Shown: positions 35,167 to 48,259, counted from the stretch's first letter. The stretch is 64,000 nucleotides of DNA from Primulina eburnea (GCF_022965805.1 NC_133104.1:22095308-22159307), one strand, 5' to 3'. Numbers and translations: made by a program. Notes: a model not told the origin generated them from the letters alone.

Positions 35167-35374
35167 CTGCACCCGCGCCCTTGCATGTACCGCACCCGCG
35201 GTGCATGGACAGAAACTTGTTCAGTTTTATCGAAGGGTGACCGCACCCGCGGTGCAAGTATTACCGCACCCGCGGTCTCGACATGTACCGCACCCGCGGT
35301 CGTGCAATTTCAAAATAGATAAGAATGCCGAAGCATGAGCGCACCCGCGGTCTTGAACTTACCGCACCCGCGGT
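35167..35374. repeat. U3 array of ACCGCACCCGCGGT palindromes (element D)
   Basis: About seven copies, mostly perfect cores identical to those of element A, preceded by the same GCCGAAG word. The 3' LTR array (40223-40402) has fewer copies, with one fused copy reading GCGCACCGGCGGTGC. Confidence 0.92.
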
Positions 35375-35804
35375 GCGACGTGTTTGTGCGGAAATGAGGA
35401 CACCTCATGACATGCATGCACTGATATATATAGCAAGGGATCCTTCGAAATATTCAGGAGAAAATCTGAGAAAGAAGAGGAGAGATTTTGGGAAATCCTT
35501 ACGCCTTCTGCGAACAATCCGTCCGTTAGATTTTGAATCTGACTTCGGTATCGAGTTCCTAGCAACGTAGGCTACAACTGGAAATTGAGTATTGACAGAT
35601 TTGAGTTCGAGACTTCGACAGAGCCAGAGTATCAGAAAGAAAGGTATAAATTAATGTTGTGTTGGGATTGCACAACTCGAGGAAGGTTTGACTCGACTTT
35701 CCTTAAATCACATACTTAGTTTATTACATTGATATTTGTAATTGATGAGATTGATGTTTGTAGTCTGTTGATTCATAGTCACTACATGTATTGATTACTG
35801 AGTC

Positions 35805-36050
35805 GTTGAATCATAGGCTGATTCGCCTAGTCACCGACTGATTCGTCTGGTTATTGACTGATTCGTCTAATTATTGACTGATTCGTCTAAACTTAAGCTG
35901 ATTCGCTTAATCACCGGCTGATTCGTCTGGTTATTGACTGATTTGTCTAAACTTAAGCTGATTCGCTTAATTACAGGCTGATTCGTCTGATTATTGTCTG
36001 ATTCGCCTAATTCTTGACTGATTCGTCAATTCTGCGGCTGATTCGCCCAG
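35805..36050. repeat. Tandem CTGATTCGTCT repeats in element D 5' LTR
   Basis: About twelve units of about 20 bp, more than in element B; a higher-order block (TCACCGGCTGATTCGTCTGG with AAACTTAAGCTGATTCGC) is itself repeated. The 3' copy is at about 40850-41070. Confidence 0.85.
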
Positions 36051-36730
36051 ACACTGGATATATGAATTATATCGATGCCGTTTAGGGATTGATTCATTCC
36101 TATCGACTGAGATTCGATATATTTATCATTATTCAGACATCGGGATCCCTAGGTTAGAGTTGAGTCGAGTCTGAGACGACGCGTCAGTAGAGTCGAGTCT
36201 GAGACGACTCGTCGGTTGAGTTGAGTCTGATATGAAATGTTGATTTACATTGTTTATATCATTCATGATTATTGAATGCTTGATATTGATTTATGTTTCT
36301 GACTTGATACATGTTATGAATATTTCTTATATGCTTTCGTATATGTTTTTATATGATTGCATGTATACATTGTTTATACTGGGATATTTATATCTCACCG
36401 GAGTTATCCGGCTGTTGTCTTGTTTTGTATGTGTGCATGACAACAGGTGTGGCTGGATCAGGGTCAAGAAGAGGATGAGAGAAGACTAGATAGCGTGGAG
36501 ATCCGGGCTTCGAAGCAACATAGGATTCAGCACTGAGATGTAGTTGAACCTAGTTGAATTCGTGTAGATAACACAAGATTTGTATGTTCATGTTCAATAT
36601 GTAATTTGAGTAAATTACATTACGTTTCCGCTTTGTATTTTAAAAAATAATTTAGACCCTGTTTTATAATTGATTAATTAGTCCCAATAATGATTAAGAA
36701 CTTGATTAGCGTCCGGGTCCCCACAACAGG

Positions 36731-36742
36731 TGGTATCAGAGC
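36731..36742 (+). other. Primer-binding site of element D
   Basis: TGGTATCAGAGC, 5 bp after the LTR end. Confidence 0.88.
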
Positions 36743-37004
36743 GATAGATCCTTTAGATTGAGATAGAAGAGGCTAGTGAGCGGGGTAGATGGAGTTTTCT
36801 TCCTTGCTTTTGCATGCTAGCAATTTATCATTCTTTACTGCTTTATATAATACATGTTACTTGACTTATCTGATTTGATTCTGTAATGTGTATTATTGGG
36901 AACGAATCTGAACTGATTCTCGATCAGCAGTAAGATGATCGGGAGGGGGATTGAATTGAAACAGGTTTGTTGGATTGAGTTACTAATCCTTGTGATATTC
37001 AGAT

Positions 37005-38114
37005 ATGCCTCCCAGAAAAATACCAGAACAGGGTAGTACATCAAATCCTCCAATGGATGTAACACCGACTCCAATGGAAACCTTGCTGAAGAGGTTTCAG
37101 TCATTCAAACCACCCACTCTGAAGGGTACCGAGACATCGGTCGAGTGTGAGAGTTGGTTAGGTAATATTGAGATGCTGTTTGATTCACTGGAGTACAGTG
37201 ATGAGCGCCGAATTAAATTGATTGGGCACCAATTGCTGGATGTTGCAAAACACTGGTGGGTTACGATGAAGAGGGCCTTGGAGCAACGAGGTACGATTAT
37301 TACTTGGGATGTATTTAAAACTGAGTTTTATCAGAGATTTTTCCCTATATCGTGCAGAAAAGACAAGGGGGCGGAGTTTGCAAATTTGAGATAGGGTCAG
37401 CTGAACATTGAAGAATATGTGACCAAGTTCTCTACCTTGTTGAAGTTTGCTCCACATGTGTATGAAAATGACGAAGCCATTGCCGATCAGTTCATCAATG
37501 GATTTAATCCCGATATTTTTACATTGGTGAACACAGGGCGACCGAATAAATTTGCTGATGCCATGAATAGAGCAAAGGGCACTGAAACGGGCCTGATAAG
37601 GCAGAGAGGAGCTGAATTTGTTCCTCCAGTGTCGAGACCACAGCAACCACCTCCCCGATTCGAGAGTGGCAGTAGCAGTGGTGGAAAGAAAGATTTTCTG
37701 AAGGCTAGAGGAAAGCAGTTTAAGAGGTCTGGCGGCAGTTCTTCTAGCTCCAGTGGTTCTCAGCAGAGTTATACCGGCGTTTACTGCGGAAATTGTGGAG
37801 GGAGACATTCCACTGAGCAATGCCAAGGAGTACTTGGTAGTTGCCATTTCTGCAAACAACAGGGACATTTTTCTAGAGTGTGTCAACAGAGGGGTTCCCA
37901 AAGCTTCCAGGGAGCCGAATCATCTGGATCAGCAGCACAGGGAAGTAGACGATCAGCTGCTGTTCCTTTATTTCAGCCAGCACCATCTCAGTCACAGCAG
38001 AGGCCAGGAGGAAGCGAGACAGTTGGCCAACCTCCTAGACAGCAGGCCAGAGTATTTGCTTTGACCGAGGAGCAGGCTCAGGAAGCACCCGATGATGAGG
38101 TCGCAGGTAACTGA
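37005..38114 (+). pseudogene. Element D gag with one internal stop
   Basis: From ATG at 37005 (MPPRKIPEQG) the frame is open to the end of Gag at 38114 except for one TAG at 37392-37394, where A and B have Gln in LRQGQ. Capsid motifs and the knuckle CHFCKQQGHFSRVC are intact. A TGA at the Gag-protease border replaces the Cys codon of A. Of the defective elements this is the best preserved gag; readthrough of the single stop would give almost full-length Gag. Confidence 0.9.
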
Positions 38115-40062
38115 TTTGTTTGATTATCCTGCATATGTATTGAGGGATACCGGTGCTTCACATACTTTTATTTTTGAAAGATTTGCATTGATGCATGCAT
38201 TATCTGTTGAGTCCCTAATTACTGTAGTATTTGTTTCTTTCCCTTTGGAAAAAGATCTTGTATCAGCGATTTCTGTTAGATCTTGTACACTACAGTAGGA
38301 TAAGAATGAGATTGAGTTAGATTGTGTGGTAGATGGTATTGTACTGGTGTTCTCTGATTTTAGAACTGCATTACTGATATTGATATGCTGATCAAGTACA
38401 GAGCTACCATAGATTAATTCCAGAAGATGGTGAGAATCGAACCTGAGATGGCCAAAGGAGGAATATTGTACGATAAGAATTCTAGACTGAGAATTCCTTT
38501 GATATTCGTACTAGCTATGACTCGATTATTACAGAAAGGAGCAGAGTAACTCCTTATGTATTCAGTTGATTTACTGAAGTTGAGTCTATCATTGGCTGAT
38601 TTACCAATGATATGAAAGTTATTAATGTTTTCCCCAGATAAGACTCTAGATCTGATTTCAGAGAGATTGATTTTAGCTTTGAGTTGATATCAGAACTATT
38701 GATATGGTGAATCCTGATTGAGACCGATTGCATTCAGGATGTGTTATATCTGAAGATGATATATTCGTTGATTTTCACAGAACTAAACCGTGATTAGTCA
38801 GCTGAGGTTGGCATCAGTGTCAGACAGTTGCGGTTTAGGAGTTTAGCATGTTTTGAATCTAATTGAATCTTGCCGTTGTTCTGAATCCGTTTTTGAATCA
38901 GGTAAGTAACACTGTATTGTATGTTAATAACTGATTTGCTTGTGCCCGATATTTCGAATGTGAAATGACATAGATTGTCATAAAGGTGCAATACTTGATT
39001 TAGTATGCATCCTGATAGCAGAAAATGTTTTGATAGAAACAGATGAGATTAGATATGGCAGAGTTTGGACTGAAATGTCTGAACTACAGACAGATAAAGA
39101 TAGAAAGAGAGAAACCAAGAGATGGGTTATATAACTTGCCGGTTCCTGAATGGAAATGAGATTACATTTCCAGGGATATCGTGATGAAGTTACTACATTC
39201 CTCTCGGAATTGAGTATTGATTGAGTTAGGAATGACAGACTGACCCAGTCTGCGAGTGCTAAACCGTACATGAAGATGTACAAATATGATATATTACTGA
39301 GATTCTGTCAGAAAAGTGATTAGATTACACGGAGTGCTGAGAGTTGAGTATATGAGACCGTGATTTTGGTTGATTTTGCACGTTGGACAGAATGTACCAT
39401 AAGAGTTAGATACTAGATTATATCTGAATACTGAATAGTATTTACTATCTGATGGGCAGTCAGAGTGGATTATCCGGATTTCGGAGGATATGCTGAAAGC
39501 TGTAATGCTTGATTGTAACCCTAAATGGCAGGATCCATTGTCATTTTGTGAATTTTCGTACAACAACAGCTATCAAACGAGTATTGAGATAACTCCTTTC
39601 AAAGCGTTGTACGGAAAGATATATGGATTTTCTCTTTATTGAAATAATATCTCTGAAGTTCTTGAGGTTAGATCTGAAATGATCAGAGATATGACTGAAA
39701 AGATGAAGCTAATTCAGAAGAAAATGAAAATAGCTCATAATAAATAGACTGAATATGCCAATGTCGGACGATGACTGTTGGTATTTGAGACCAAAGATCG
39801 AACATATCTTTGATTGAGATCAACAGATTCGATAACAGCTGATGATGTTGAGTTGTTACGAACTGGTGATGGGTATATACAGATGTTGTATAACCAGTAT
39901 TGCAAGATTGACTTTATCAGAGCTAGTTCCAGAAATAGAACTTGATATGAGATTGAAATTTCAGAACAGATTCATTGAGATGAGTTTTTGACTTAAACTC
40001 TGGATGCATTTCTTCTGATATATCTGAATTGATTACTTGCGAGTTCGAGGACGAACTCAGAT
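38092..40062 (+). pseudogene. Element D protease and pol relic
   Basis: A protease piece survives in one frame (38092-38298) with an intact DTGASHTF active site, offset from gag. Downstream the MTRLLQKG block lies near 38518. Close to 38720 the sequence jumps, as in element B, from the start of reverse transcriptase past the catalytic DD. Only fragments of integrase remain (for example the [11 protein letters not shown] stretch near 39560). Many stops throughout. Confidence 0.83.
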
Positions 40063-40078
40063 CTTAGAGGGGGAGAAA
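40063..40078 (+). other. Polypurine tract of element D
   Basis: TTAGAGGGGGAGAAAT-type tract directly before the 3' LTR, with the GAGTTCGAGGACGAACTC palindrome just upstream. Confidence 0.85.
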
Positions 40079-41723
40079 TGTAATGCCCGAGAATTAATCA
40101 CTGTTAATCAAGGATTATAGACGTATAATTTAACGTGATTACGAAAGGGTAAACGGAGACACGATTTAAGATAATGTGCGGCCATTTAGTTTGAATTTCA
40201 GAATGTGTTGCCGAAGCAACACTGCACCCGCGCCCTTGCATGTACCGCACCCGCGGTGCATGGACATAAACTTGGTCAGTTTTATCGAAGGGTGACCGCA
40301 CCCGCGGTGCATGACCGCACCCGCGGTCTCGACATGTACCGCACCCGCGGTCGTGCAATTTCAAAATAGATAAGAATGCCGAAGCATGAGCGCACCGGCG
40401 GTGCGACGTGTTGTGAGAAAATGAGGACACCTCATGACATGCATGCACTGATATATATAGAAAGGGATCCTTCGAAATATTCAGGAGAAAATCTGAGAAA
40501 GAAGAGGAGAGATTTTGGGAAATCCTTACGCCTTCTGCGAACAATCCGTCCGTTAGATTTTGAATCCGACTTCGGTATCGAGTTCCTAGCAACGTAGGCT
40601 ACAACTGGAAATTGAGTATTGACAGATTTGAGTTCGAGACTTCGACAGAGCCAGAGTATCAGAAAGAAAGGTATAAATTAATGTTGTGTTGGGATTGCAC
40701 AACTCGAGGAAGGTTTGACTCGAGTTTCCTTAAATCACATACTTAGTTTATTACATTGATATTTGTAATTGATGAGATTGATGTTTGTAGTCTGTTGATT
40801 CATAGTCACTACATGTATTGGTTACTGAGTCGTTGAGTCATAGGCTGATTCGCCTAGTCACCGACTGATTCATCTGGTTATTGACTGATTCGTCTAATTA
40901 TTGATTGATTCGTCTAAACTTAAGCTGATTCGCTTAATCACCGGCTGATTCGTCTGGTTATTGACTGATTCGTCTAAACTTAAGCTGATTCGCTTAATTA
41001 CAGGCTGATTCGTCTGATTATTGGCTGATTCGCCTAATTCCTGACTGATTCGTCAATTCTGCGGCTGATTCGCCCAGACAATGGATATATGAATTATATC
41101 GATGCCGTTTAGGGATTGATTCATTCCTATCGACTGAGATTCGATATATTTATCATTATTCAGACATCGGGATCCCTAGGTTAGAGTTGAGTCGAGTCTG
41201 AGACGACGCGTCGGTTGAGTTGAGTCTGATATGACATGTTGATTTACATTGTTTATATCATTCATGATTATTGAATGCTTGATATTTATTTATGTTTCTG
41301 ACTTGATACATGTTATGAATATTTCTTATATGCTTTCGTATATGTTTTTATATGATTGCATGTATACATTGTTTATACTGGGATATTTATATCTCACCGG
41401 AGTTATCCGGCTGTTGTCTTGTTTTGTATGTGTGCATGACAACAGGTGGGGCTGGATCAGGGTTAAGAAGAGGATGAGAGAAGACTAGATAGCGTGGAGA
41501 TCCGGGCTTCGAAGCAACATAGGATTCAGCACTGAGATGTAGTTGAACCTAGTTGAATTCGTGTAGATAACACAAGATTTGTATGTTCATGTTCAATATG
41601 TAATTTGAGTAAATTACATTACGTTTTCGCTTTGTATTTAAAAAAAAAATTAGACCTTGTTTTATAATTGATTAATTAGTCCTAATAATGATTAAGAACT
41701 TGATTAGCGTCCGAGTCCCCACA
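40079..41723 (+). repeat. Element D 3' LTR (1645 bp)
   Basis: Shorter than the 5' LTR by loss of repeat units, otherwise nearly identical by eye. Ends GAGTCCCCACA, followed by TSD GCTAT. Confidence 0.93.
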
Positions 41724-41911
41724 GCTATGCACGCAGTGAAACAAGTTCCACCTCGGAAAGTGCTTATGGGGGCCCTACAAATCCTTCGTTTGCGGGCAAG
41801 GGGTTCATAAAGCAGCTGACTGCTCTAGGAACAAGGGCACCATTACTGGCCGACCATATGTGATGCATGCTGAGGAGGCTGAGGCAGAGCCCGATTCGAC
41901 ATTGATTATTG
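41724..41911 (+). pseudogene. Element E gag, third segment (zinc knuckle)
   Basis: Gag of E resumes after element D: a damaged CCHC knuckle (FVCGQGVHKAADC, first Cys lost), then RNKGTITGRPYVMHAEEAEAE and a TLII end typical of chromovirus Gag-protease borders. The coding part stops at G41911, followed by GTAACC. The same end-of-Gag words occur in related plant elements directly before the protease, which here lies on the other strand at 58586. Confidence 0.82.
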
Positions 41912-42090
41912 GTAACCCTTACATTTAAGATTTTAATTTATAGCTTGATTGCATGGATTTTTATGCTTGTGATGAGAATTAATTTACGGGATTGATAACT
42001 TAGAAGGAATTAGGGTGCATGCTCTACCCAGTTGGGATTAATAATGTAATTTGTTAATTTGAGAATTTTTGAGACCCAATTGTAGTAACC
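41912..42090 (+). other. 5' part of a gag-pol intron of element E, cut by inversion
   Basis: Begins GTAACC and is AT-rich without frames. The phase of the last codon (one base) fits the acceptor at 58587-58589 on the minus strand. It ends at 42090, where the sequence switches abruptly to inverted LTR. Confidence 0.65.
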
Positions 42091-43946
42091 GATATATAAA
42101 TGATAAGCATTTACGTATACATCATTAGTCACAACTAATTCTCATCCTTCAAAACATCATCATTTTTATCACTTATCAAAATCGTGCACATACACAAATT
42201 TTCTTAAAATCAAGCATGCAACATATTTTTCATAATTTCATAAAAATCATATGCATGAGGTATAAACATTTAAAAGCATGGTAAATAGGTGCCCAGGGCG
42301 CTGCCAGGATTAAAATCTCATCCCGGGTACAAAATGACCATTTTGCCCCTGGAAACCCAAAATGACCGTTTTAGCCCTGGACCTCTAATTTTCGACCCGA
42401 AGCTTACCAAACTCCTTAATACATCCCAAAACATATTTATAAGTATTCCTTAGACGTAAACCTGAGCCTGTTTCAAAACTTAACCGATTCGTTTTAAAAC
42501 TTGGACCGGGGTCCTGGTTTTAACCTGAATCGAATCAAAACTTAACCAAATTACTCCCAAATTTTTACCACACATTATGAACACATTAACAGCCTTAAAA
42601 CCATTGAGATCAGGCCTCATACCTTCGAACAGCCCCTGAAAAGTTGCTGGACTTTCGGCAGTTCGATACTCCTACAAACTCTCCATGCACCAAGCCGTGT
42701 TTTATCGATGTTTGCCTAAATGCCAATGTGCTCAGCCCATTACATGACACTCTAAGACCAAGACCAAGCCCAGGGACTCCTTCCTAGATGATGCAACCCA
42801 CGGATACTGCCCCTACTCGTTTGAACACCCTACCCTAGAAAATGCCCAAGGTTCGACCCTAGCTACTCCCGACCTCCATCTAGCCCGCGACCAACCATGA
42901 AGGACCTCCCCTAGGCTGCGGTTTGGACCCCTGCTGGACCGCACCATGACCTTGTTTGGTTCCCCCTTGGCCGAGCCTCTCATTCCAAAACCGTGGACAA
43001 CTCGTGACTCCAGCATTACGACATCACTAAACCATTGTAAAAATCCCCTTAACAGCAAGAACTCGGCATCCCCCTTGCAACCATACAAAGAAAACGTGAG
43101 GCATGATCAAAACGTGCATGAATTCATGTAAGAACAGAACCAAGGTGATGTCCCATGCTAGATCGGAAATTAAACACACAAAGCACACATAACATCATGT
43201 ATATGACATAAATGATGTGAAAAGGAAGATACTTGGCGTGCCTTGATGATCTATGACTTAAATCTTGAAGAGAAATGCGTCGGGGAAGCATCAGAGGAGC
43301 GAGGATGATATTTTCTTGAAAGAAAATGGAGCAGCCGACCTTGCTGCTGAAAACCAAAGGTGGAGCCTGTTGATGGAGAGGGGTGGGCGGCCAAGGGAAT
43401 ATTTAGATATATGGTTTGATTAGAATAGGTTTTAAGTAAATAAGAGATGCACTAATGGGCCCTAAATATAATTAAATGGTTTAAAAGGGTTTTGAGACCA
43501 TTAATCTCTAAAACAAACCCATCAAACCTAAAAACATTCCCGAAAATATTTCATTTTGATACGTTTTTGAAATATCGCTTGAGCCCTCAAAAAGCCCACC
43601 GTTTCGCTAAAATTTGCGTATCGATTAAAAATATGCTCTGGCGGGTAAAAATACCCAACAAAGCCCATTTCTTGAAAAATACACTTAAAACACCTTATAT
43701 TAATTAATTAAAATTAATCATTCAGTAAAAGTATTATTCTTAATTTACCCCGATCTCCATTCCTAATTCGAGCACGAAATGCAGCTTAAAAACTCTAATG
43801 CATGATGTTTTAAAATATCATGAAATAAGTCCTATTCATACAATATTTATGATTTAAATGCATAAAATATATAAATACATAATTTAAATAAAACTCTAGA
43901 TTGCATGCATTCAGGTGACGTAAATTTAAATTTCCTGGACCTTACA
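42091..43946 (-). mobile_element. Element E 3' LTR, U3 side, inverted
   Basis: On the minus strand it starts TGTAAGGTCCAGG at 43946, right after a purine tract, and runs leftward. From 42714 to 42091 it aligns with 14864-15484 of the E 5' LTR (shared CAAACATCGATAAAA and AGGGGCTGTTC). It stops at 42091 mid-LTR; the continuation is at 58938 on the plus strand. Short frames inside have no known homologues. Confidence 0.82.
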
Positions 43947-43947
43947 A

Positions 43948-43962
43948 CTCTTCTCTCCCTTA
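43948..43962 (-). other. Polypurine tract of element E
   Basis: Minus-strand AAGGGAGAGAAGAG precedes the LTR start. Between it and 44000 lie the last codons of E pol and its stop (minus-strand TAA near 43990), confirming that the inverted pol and this LTR belong together. Confidence 0.75.
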
Positions 43963-46164
43963 AAATAAAATTTCTTTCTCGAAATTTATAATATACCAAC
44001 TGTAAAGGCCCGAAATTTCGTACTTGAAAATTTGCGGAATAATTTAAAAATTTTCTTTAAAAGTAATTAACTTGTCTCAATTATAAAATAAACTGAATAA
44101 AAATTTTAATGTTTAATGTAACAGCGAAATAAAAGTTTAAATGTCAAAATAGCAGCGGAAGTAAATATCTGTTTCAAAACAACAACTTAAAATAATTCAT
44201 CATGAAAAAATGAGTTTGCATAAAATAATAAACAAACTGATAAATGTGGTCCTCGGGTTCCTACTACTGCCGACCCAAGATGGCTCACAGGTCCCCGCCC
44301 TCGGTCCCGACCACATCAGTACCTACAACAATCAAGTCTAGTGAGTCTAAAGACTCAGCATGCATATATCGTAGATAACAAGTAAATATATCATAAAGTT
44401 TCATGCCATGTAAAAATATCATATCATAAAGTGTGACGTGGAAATCGTGCCATGAATAATTATAAATACGTGTATAACTGAACTGAAAATCGTAAGTGAA
44501 ATGTTTCCTTGATATAGCCCTGTCATGAAATAGCATATAATAATTTTCTGTTGAGAATATGTTCTACGCAAGTTGCCCATAAAATGAACTGAATCGTCTG
44601 ATCAGACTAAACCACAGTATACTGTGCGGTAGAGATCATCACAGCCCTTGGACTTGATATCCGTACCAATATATGAACATGAACCAGTCAGTGACCACCG
44701 GGTGAAGTAATAATCCCATGATAAGCTTCATTCCAATGATAGTGAAGTGGCCACAAGCAATATCGCATATATCTCAAAAATGAACATTTTATATTTTTAT
44801 GCACGTAATATAATTAAATATCATGTATTATTTTACTGAATGGGTTGGATCATTCCCAGGATCACTATGACCTAAATCTAACATGAAGAACATGCAAATA
44901 ACTTGACCGAAACTTCGTAATTGAATCCAAAAACGAGACAATTAAGCCAAACTATCTTAGTATTCAACCATGACTTCTTACCAACCCGAACCAACACCGA
45001 ACCATCATTTAGTCATGATTAAAATACACTTAAAATGATGAAATAATGCTCCTAAAACTTCAGTACTTAGAAATTTGGTGAATGGAGGCCAAAAACATGA
45101 AACGCTCTTTCGAGAGTCACTTTGGCACATTGCACTGTAAATTCTCGTACGACCTCTAAACTTAACCAAATCACTAATGGCCGAAAACGTAGCCTTTCTA
45201 ACTCGATGAGGCACTGTCCAGTCCAATTCCATAGGCTAAAAGCCAATCAAGAACTCAAACGAGCCTCTGAACCAAAGGACCACCTTGCTGTCCAAAATTA
45301 CAGCAGCAGCGCTTGTGCTTGCATGCTTCGTTTTCGTGACTAATGGCCATTGGGGATTGAACCACCGACCAGAGTTTCTTAGAAACATTCTAAGGTATGG
45401 TTTGAACCATGGCTAAGGGCCCTAGCCAGCCACAATCCAAACCACACCAGCAACAACTCGAAACTCTCACCCGAGAACGCATATGCACGCATGGGGTGTT
45501 GCAATTGTTCTTGCTGTCATGGACCATTCCAGTGGCCATTTGATTGACCATGACATGATCTAGACATCACGAGGTATGGTATGAACCATATCTAAGGGCC
45601 TGAAGCCAACCGAGATCCACACCCAACCACAAAACCGAACACACATTTTCACAGTCGAAGATGAACACGAAGGGGTTGCTCTTGTTTTGTTTTTAAAAAC
45701 TGATGCAACCATGGACCAAGCCCTGAAAGGCTGACTTGGTCTCGTCTTAGACACAACAAGGAGATTTTCTAACCATGGCTATAGCCCCTAGGGCAGCCAA
45801 GATCAGAATCATCCCCCTTGACAGCGAAAACCGAAAGTTGAGACTCAATATGACACTAGGGAGGAGTTGCTGTCATTTCTTAATATCACTGTGCATGGGG
45901 CTTGAACTAATGGACCAAAGTGATCCCGACACACCGTAGTACGTGCCTAGGTGCAGCCTTGGGAGCCTAGGATCGAGCCAAACCCTGCAACAACAGAAAC
46001 AAGCCAAACCATGAAAGCAAAAGGGGCCCGAAAAATTCTGCACACAGATTTTCGAAAATACTGTCATGAAGTTTCGGTTTTTGGCTATCAAACCATGATC
46101 ATGTAATGTTAAAAAAATATCATATTATGACTTGATTGAAGAGTGAAAGAGAATATAAACATGC

Positions 46165-48223
46165 TGTGGGGATCCGGACGCTAATCAATTTCTTAATCAT
46201 TGTTGGGATTTAATTATCAGTTCTGATAAACAGGGTCTAAAAATTTTTCTTTTAAAATATAAGTGCGGAAGGTAATGACATCTAAATAATATACATATCT
46301 GTATAAAAGTACAATAATGTACAACAGTCTTTCAATTAATTTAAGGTTCAACTACTAAAGTTCTAGTAATAAAACCTATCTATATCCAAGTCCGGAATCA
46401 CCACGCTAACTCATCTTCTCTCATCATCTTCTGACCCCGATCTTGTCCCACCTGTTGTCATGCACACATACAAAACAAGACAACAGCCGGATAACTCCGG
46501 TGAGAATAAATCTCAGTATAAAACATGGTAAGCATGTATAGAAACAATCTAAATCAAAAAACATGCTATCATGATCATATTCAAAAATACTAGATTTCAT
46601 AATCTATGAAATCAAATCAAAATAAGCATGCACTCAATTCAGATAAACATGCAATTTAAATCAAATCATATAAACATGCTGTCATAACTGAAAGCAATAA
46701 ACATGGGTTTCATAGTCTATGAAACCATATCTATAAACACATACAGTTCTAGTCAAATCATGTCTAGACTCGACTCACTATAACTCTAGGGATCCCGGTG
46801 TGAATAAGACGTCACTGTCTGTCACCTACCCTCCCAATCTGGGTGACGTACGTCTTATTCCTAGACTTCGGTCATATCTATATCGAATAATCTACAATAG
46901 GAGGGTGTCTACTCCTATGTAACGATACACCGAACGTCTAGAAGTCTGACTATCTGTCAAACTTTCCTATCTCAAATGCAATGTATAACAATCTGTAAAC
47001 AAAGCATGTTCATTTCATAAGATTTGAATATAAAATCTATAAACAAATCATAATCATATCAGAGGATAAACAATAATCAAGTATGTGATTTAGTTGGGAA
47101 ACCCAAATGAGATCTGATTTGAGTTATATCTTCCCAGATATCACATGAATTATACCTTTGTCGTCCCTATCCGACGAAGACGATGACCTGTATTCAACTC
47201 TGTCCATATCAAATCTGAAATGACAATATTGAATACAACGTATCAGTAAATAACTCAATATACAATCTGTTCTGATCAATACTCAATTCAGTATACAATC
47301 TGATCAATGTCTGAACAAGATACAATCTGAGTCATATCAATAATATCACAATCTAATCGAAATCATATCTGAATCTGATCAATATCAATCTACTGATGTT
47401 TCGACGGCATAACAATACAATCTGAATAACCCCGTCAATCTGAACATCACAAATATAATACTGGAACTCATAATCTGTGTCAATACAATTCATAATCTGA
47501 ATACTAACACAATTCTGATATAAAATCTCAGTCAATATTTTTCAAAAATCATAACAATTACAGAAACAGTCTGTTCTTTAATCTGACTTCAATTCTATAA
47601 TGTCTACGGTAGCAGAAACACCATATCTGAATCATATTCAATTCTGACAATATCATAATTTCAAATCTTGTCTAAACGTAACAAAACTTACGTCCAGTTG
47701 TAGCCTGCGTTGATAGGAACACAGTACCGGAGTCGGATTCAAAATCTGACGGACGGATTTCCCACAAAAGGCGTAAGGATTTTTCACTCTTTTTCAGAAA
47801 CCTTCCTCGATTCTTTTGTTTCTGATTTCTGAAGGAATTCGTGCATCTATATATATATATACATAAATATACTCGCACATGCAAGAAGGCAAGTGGCGCG
47901 ATTTTGTTTTGCATGATTCGCGCTCGGGCGGTCAATCTTTACCGCTCGGGCGCGAAACCTTCTGTCCAAGCTTCGGCAGTTTATACCCTGGCGCTCGGGC
48001 GGTCATTTTCTACCGCTCAGGCGCCAGACATTCTGTCCAAAACAAAATCTGGTGGTGCATTGGCGCTCGGGCGGTCTTTTTCTACCGCTCGAGCGCCGAA
48101 GGTTCTGTCAAAATTCTTGGCTAACCATGCAACGACGCCCGGCCTCGTCATTTGAGTTCTTATAACCTCAATTATGTCAATTAATCAACTTCTAATTACA
48201 ATATTTAAATCTCGGACATTACA
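46165..48223 (-). repeat. Element G 3' LTR (2059 bp)
   Basis: On the minus strand starts TGTAATGTCCGAG at 48223 and ends GGATCCCCACA at 46165. U3 array 47920-48097, TATA run about 47850-47865, stem-loop 46803-46859, CTGTTGTC hairpin about 46455-46490. Confidence 0.92.
47920..48097. repeat. U3 array of paired GGCGCTCGGGCGGT / ACCGCTCGGGCGCC motifs (element G)
   Basis: Three inverted pairs, each about 36 bp: GGCGCTCGGGCGGT, an 8-nt T-rich spacer, then ACCGCTCGGGCGCC or a one-base variant. Each pair can fold into a long hairpin. Same place relative to the TATA run as the other arrays. The 5' LTR copy is at 53776-53953. Confidence 0.9.
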
Positions 48224-48240
48224 TTTCTCCCCCTCTTAGG
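48224..48240 (-). other. Polypurine tract of element G
   Basis: Minus-strand CCTAAGAGGGGGAGAAA abuts the 3' LTR; the GAGTTCGAGGACGAACTC palindrome follows at about 48243-48260. Confidence 0.88.
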
Positions 48241-48259
48241 TCTGAGTTCGTCCTCGAAC

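Larger units (their letters stand above)
35024..36725 (+). repeat. Element D 5' LTR (1702 bp)
   Basis: Starts TGTAATGCCCGAG and ends GGTCCCCACA. Palindrome array 35167-35374, TATA (about 35431-35440), tandem repeats about 35805-36050, stem-loop 36054-36136. It differs from the 3' LTR mainly by indels in repeats: two more palindromes near 35341-35374 and an extra GTCGAGTCTGAGACGACTC unit near 36190. Confidence 0.93.
35024..41723 (+). mobile_element. Element D: defective Ty3/Gypsy element
   Basis: 5' LTR 35024-36725, primer site 36731-36742, gag 37005-38114, eroded pol, polypurine tract 40063-40078, 3' LTR 40079-41723, TSD GCTAT (35019-35023 and 41724-41728). It is inserted in the gag of element E only 46 bp from element B. 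LTR layout (tandem GCTGATTCG repeats and CTGGATAT stem-loop) and pol deletions place it beside B, but its U3 array is the ACCGCACCCGCGGT type of element A. Confidence 0.94.
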
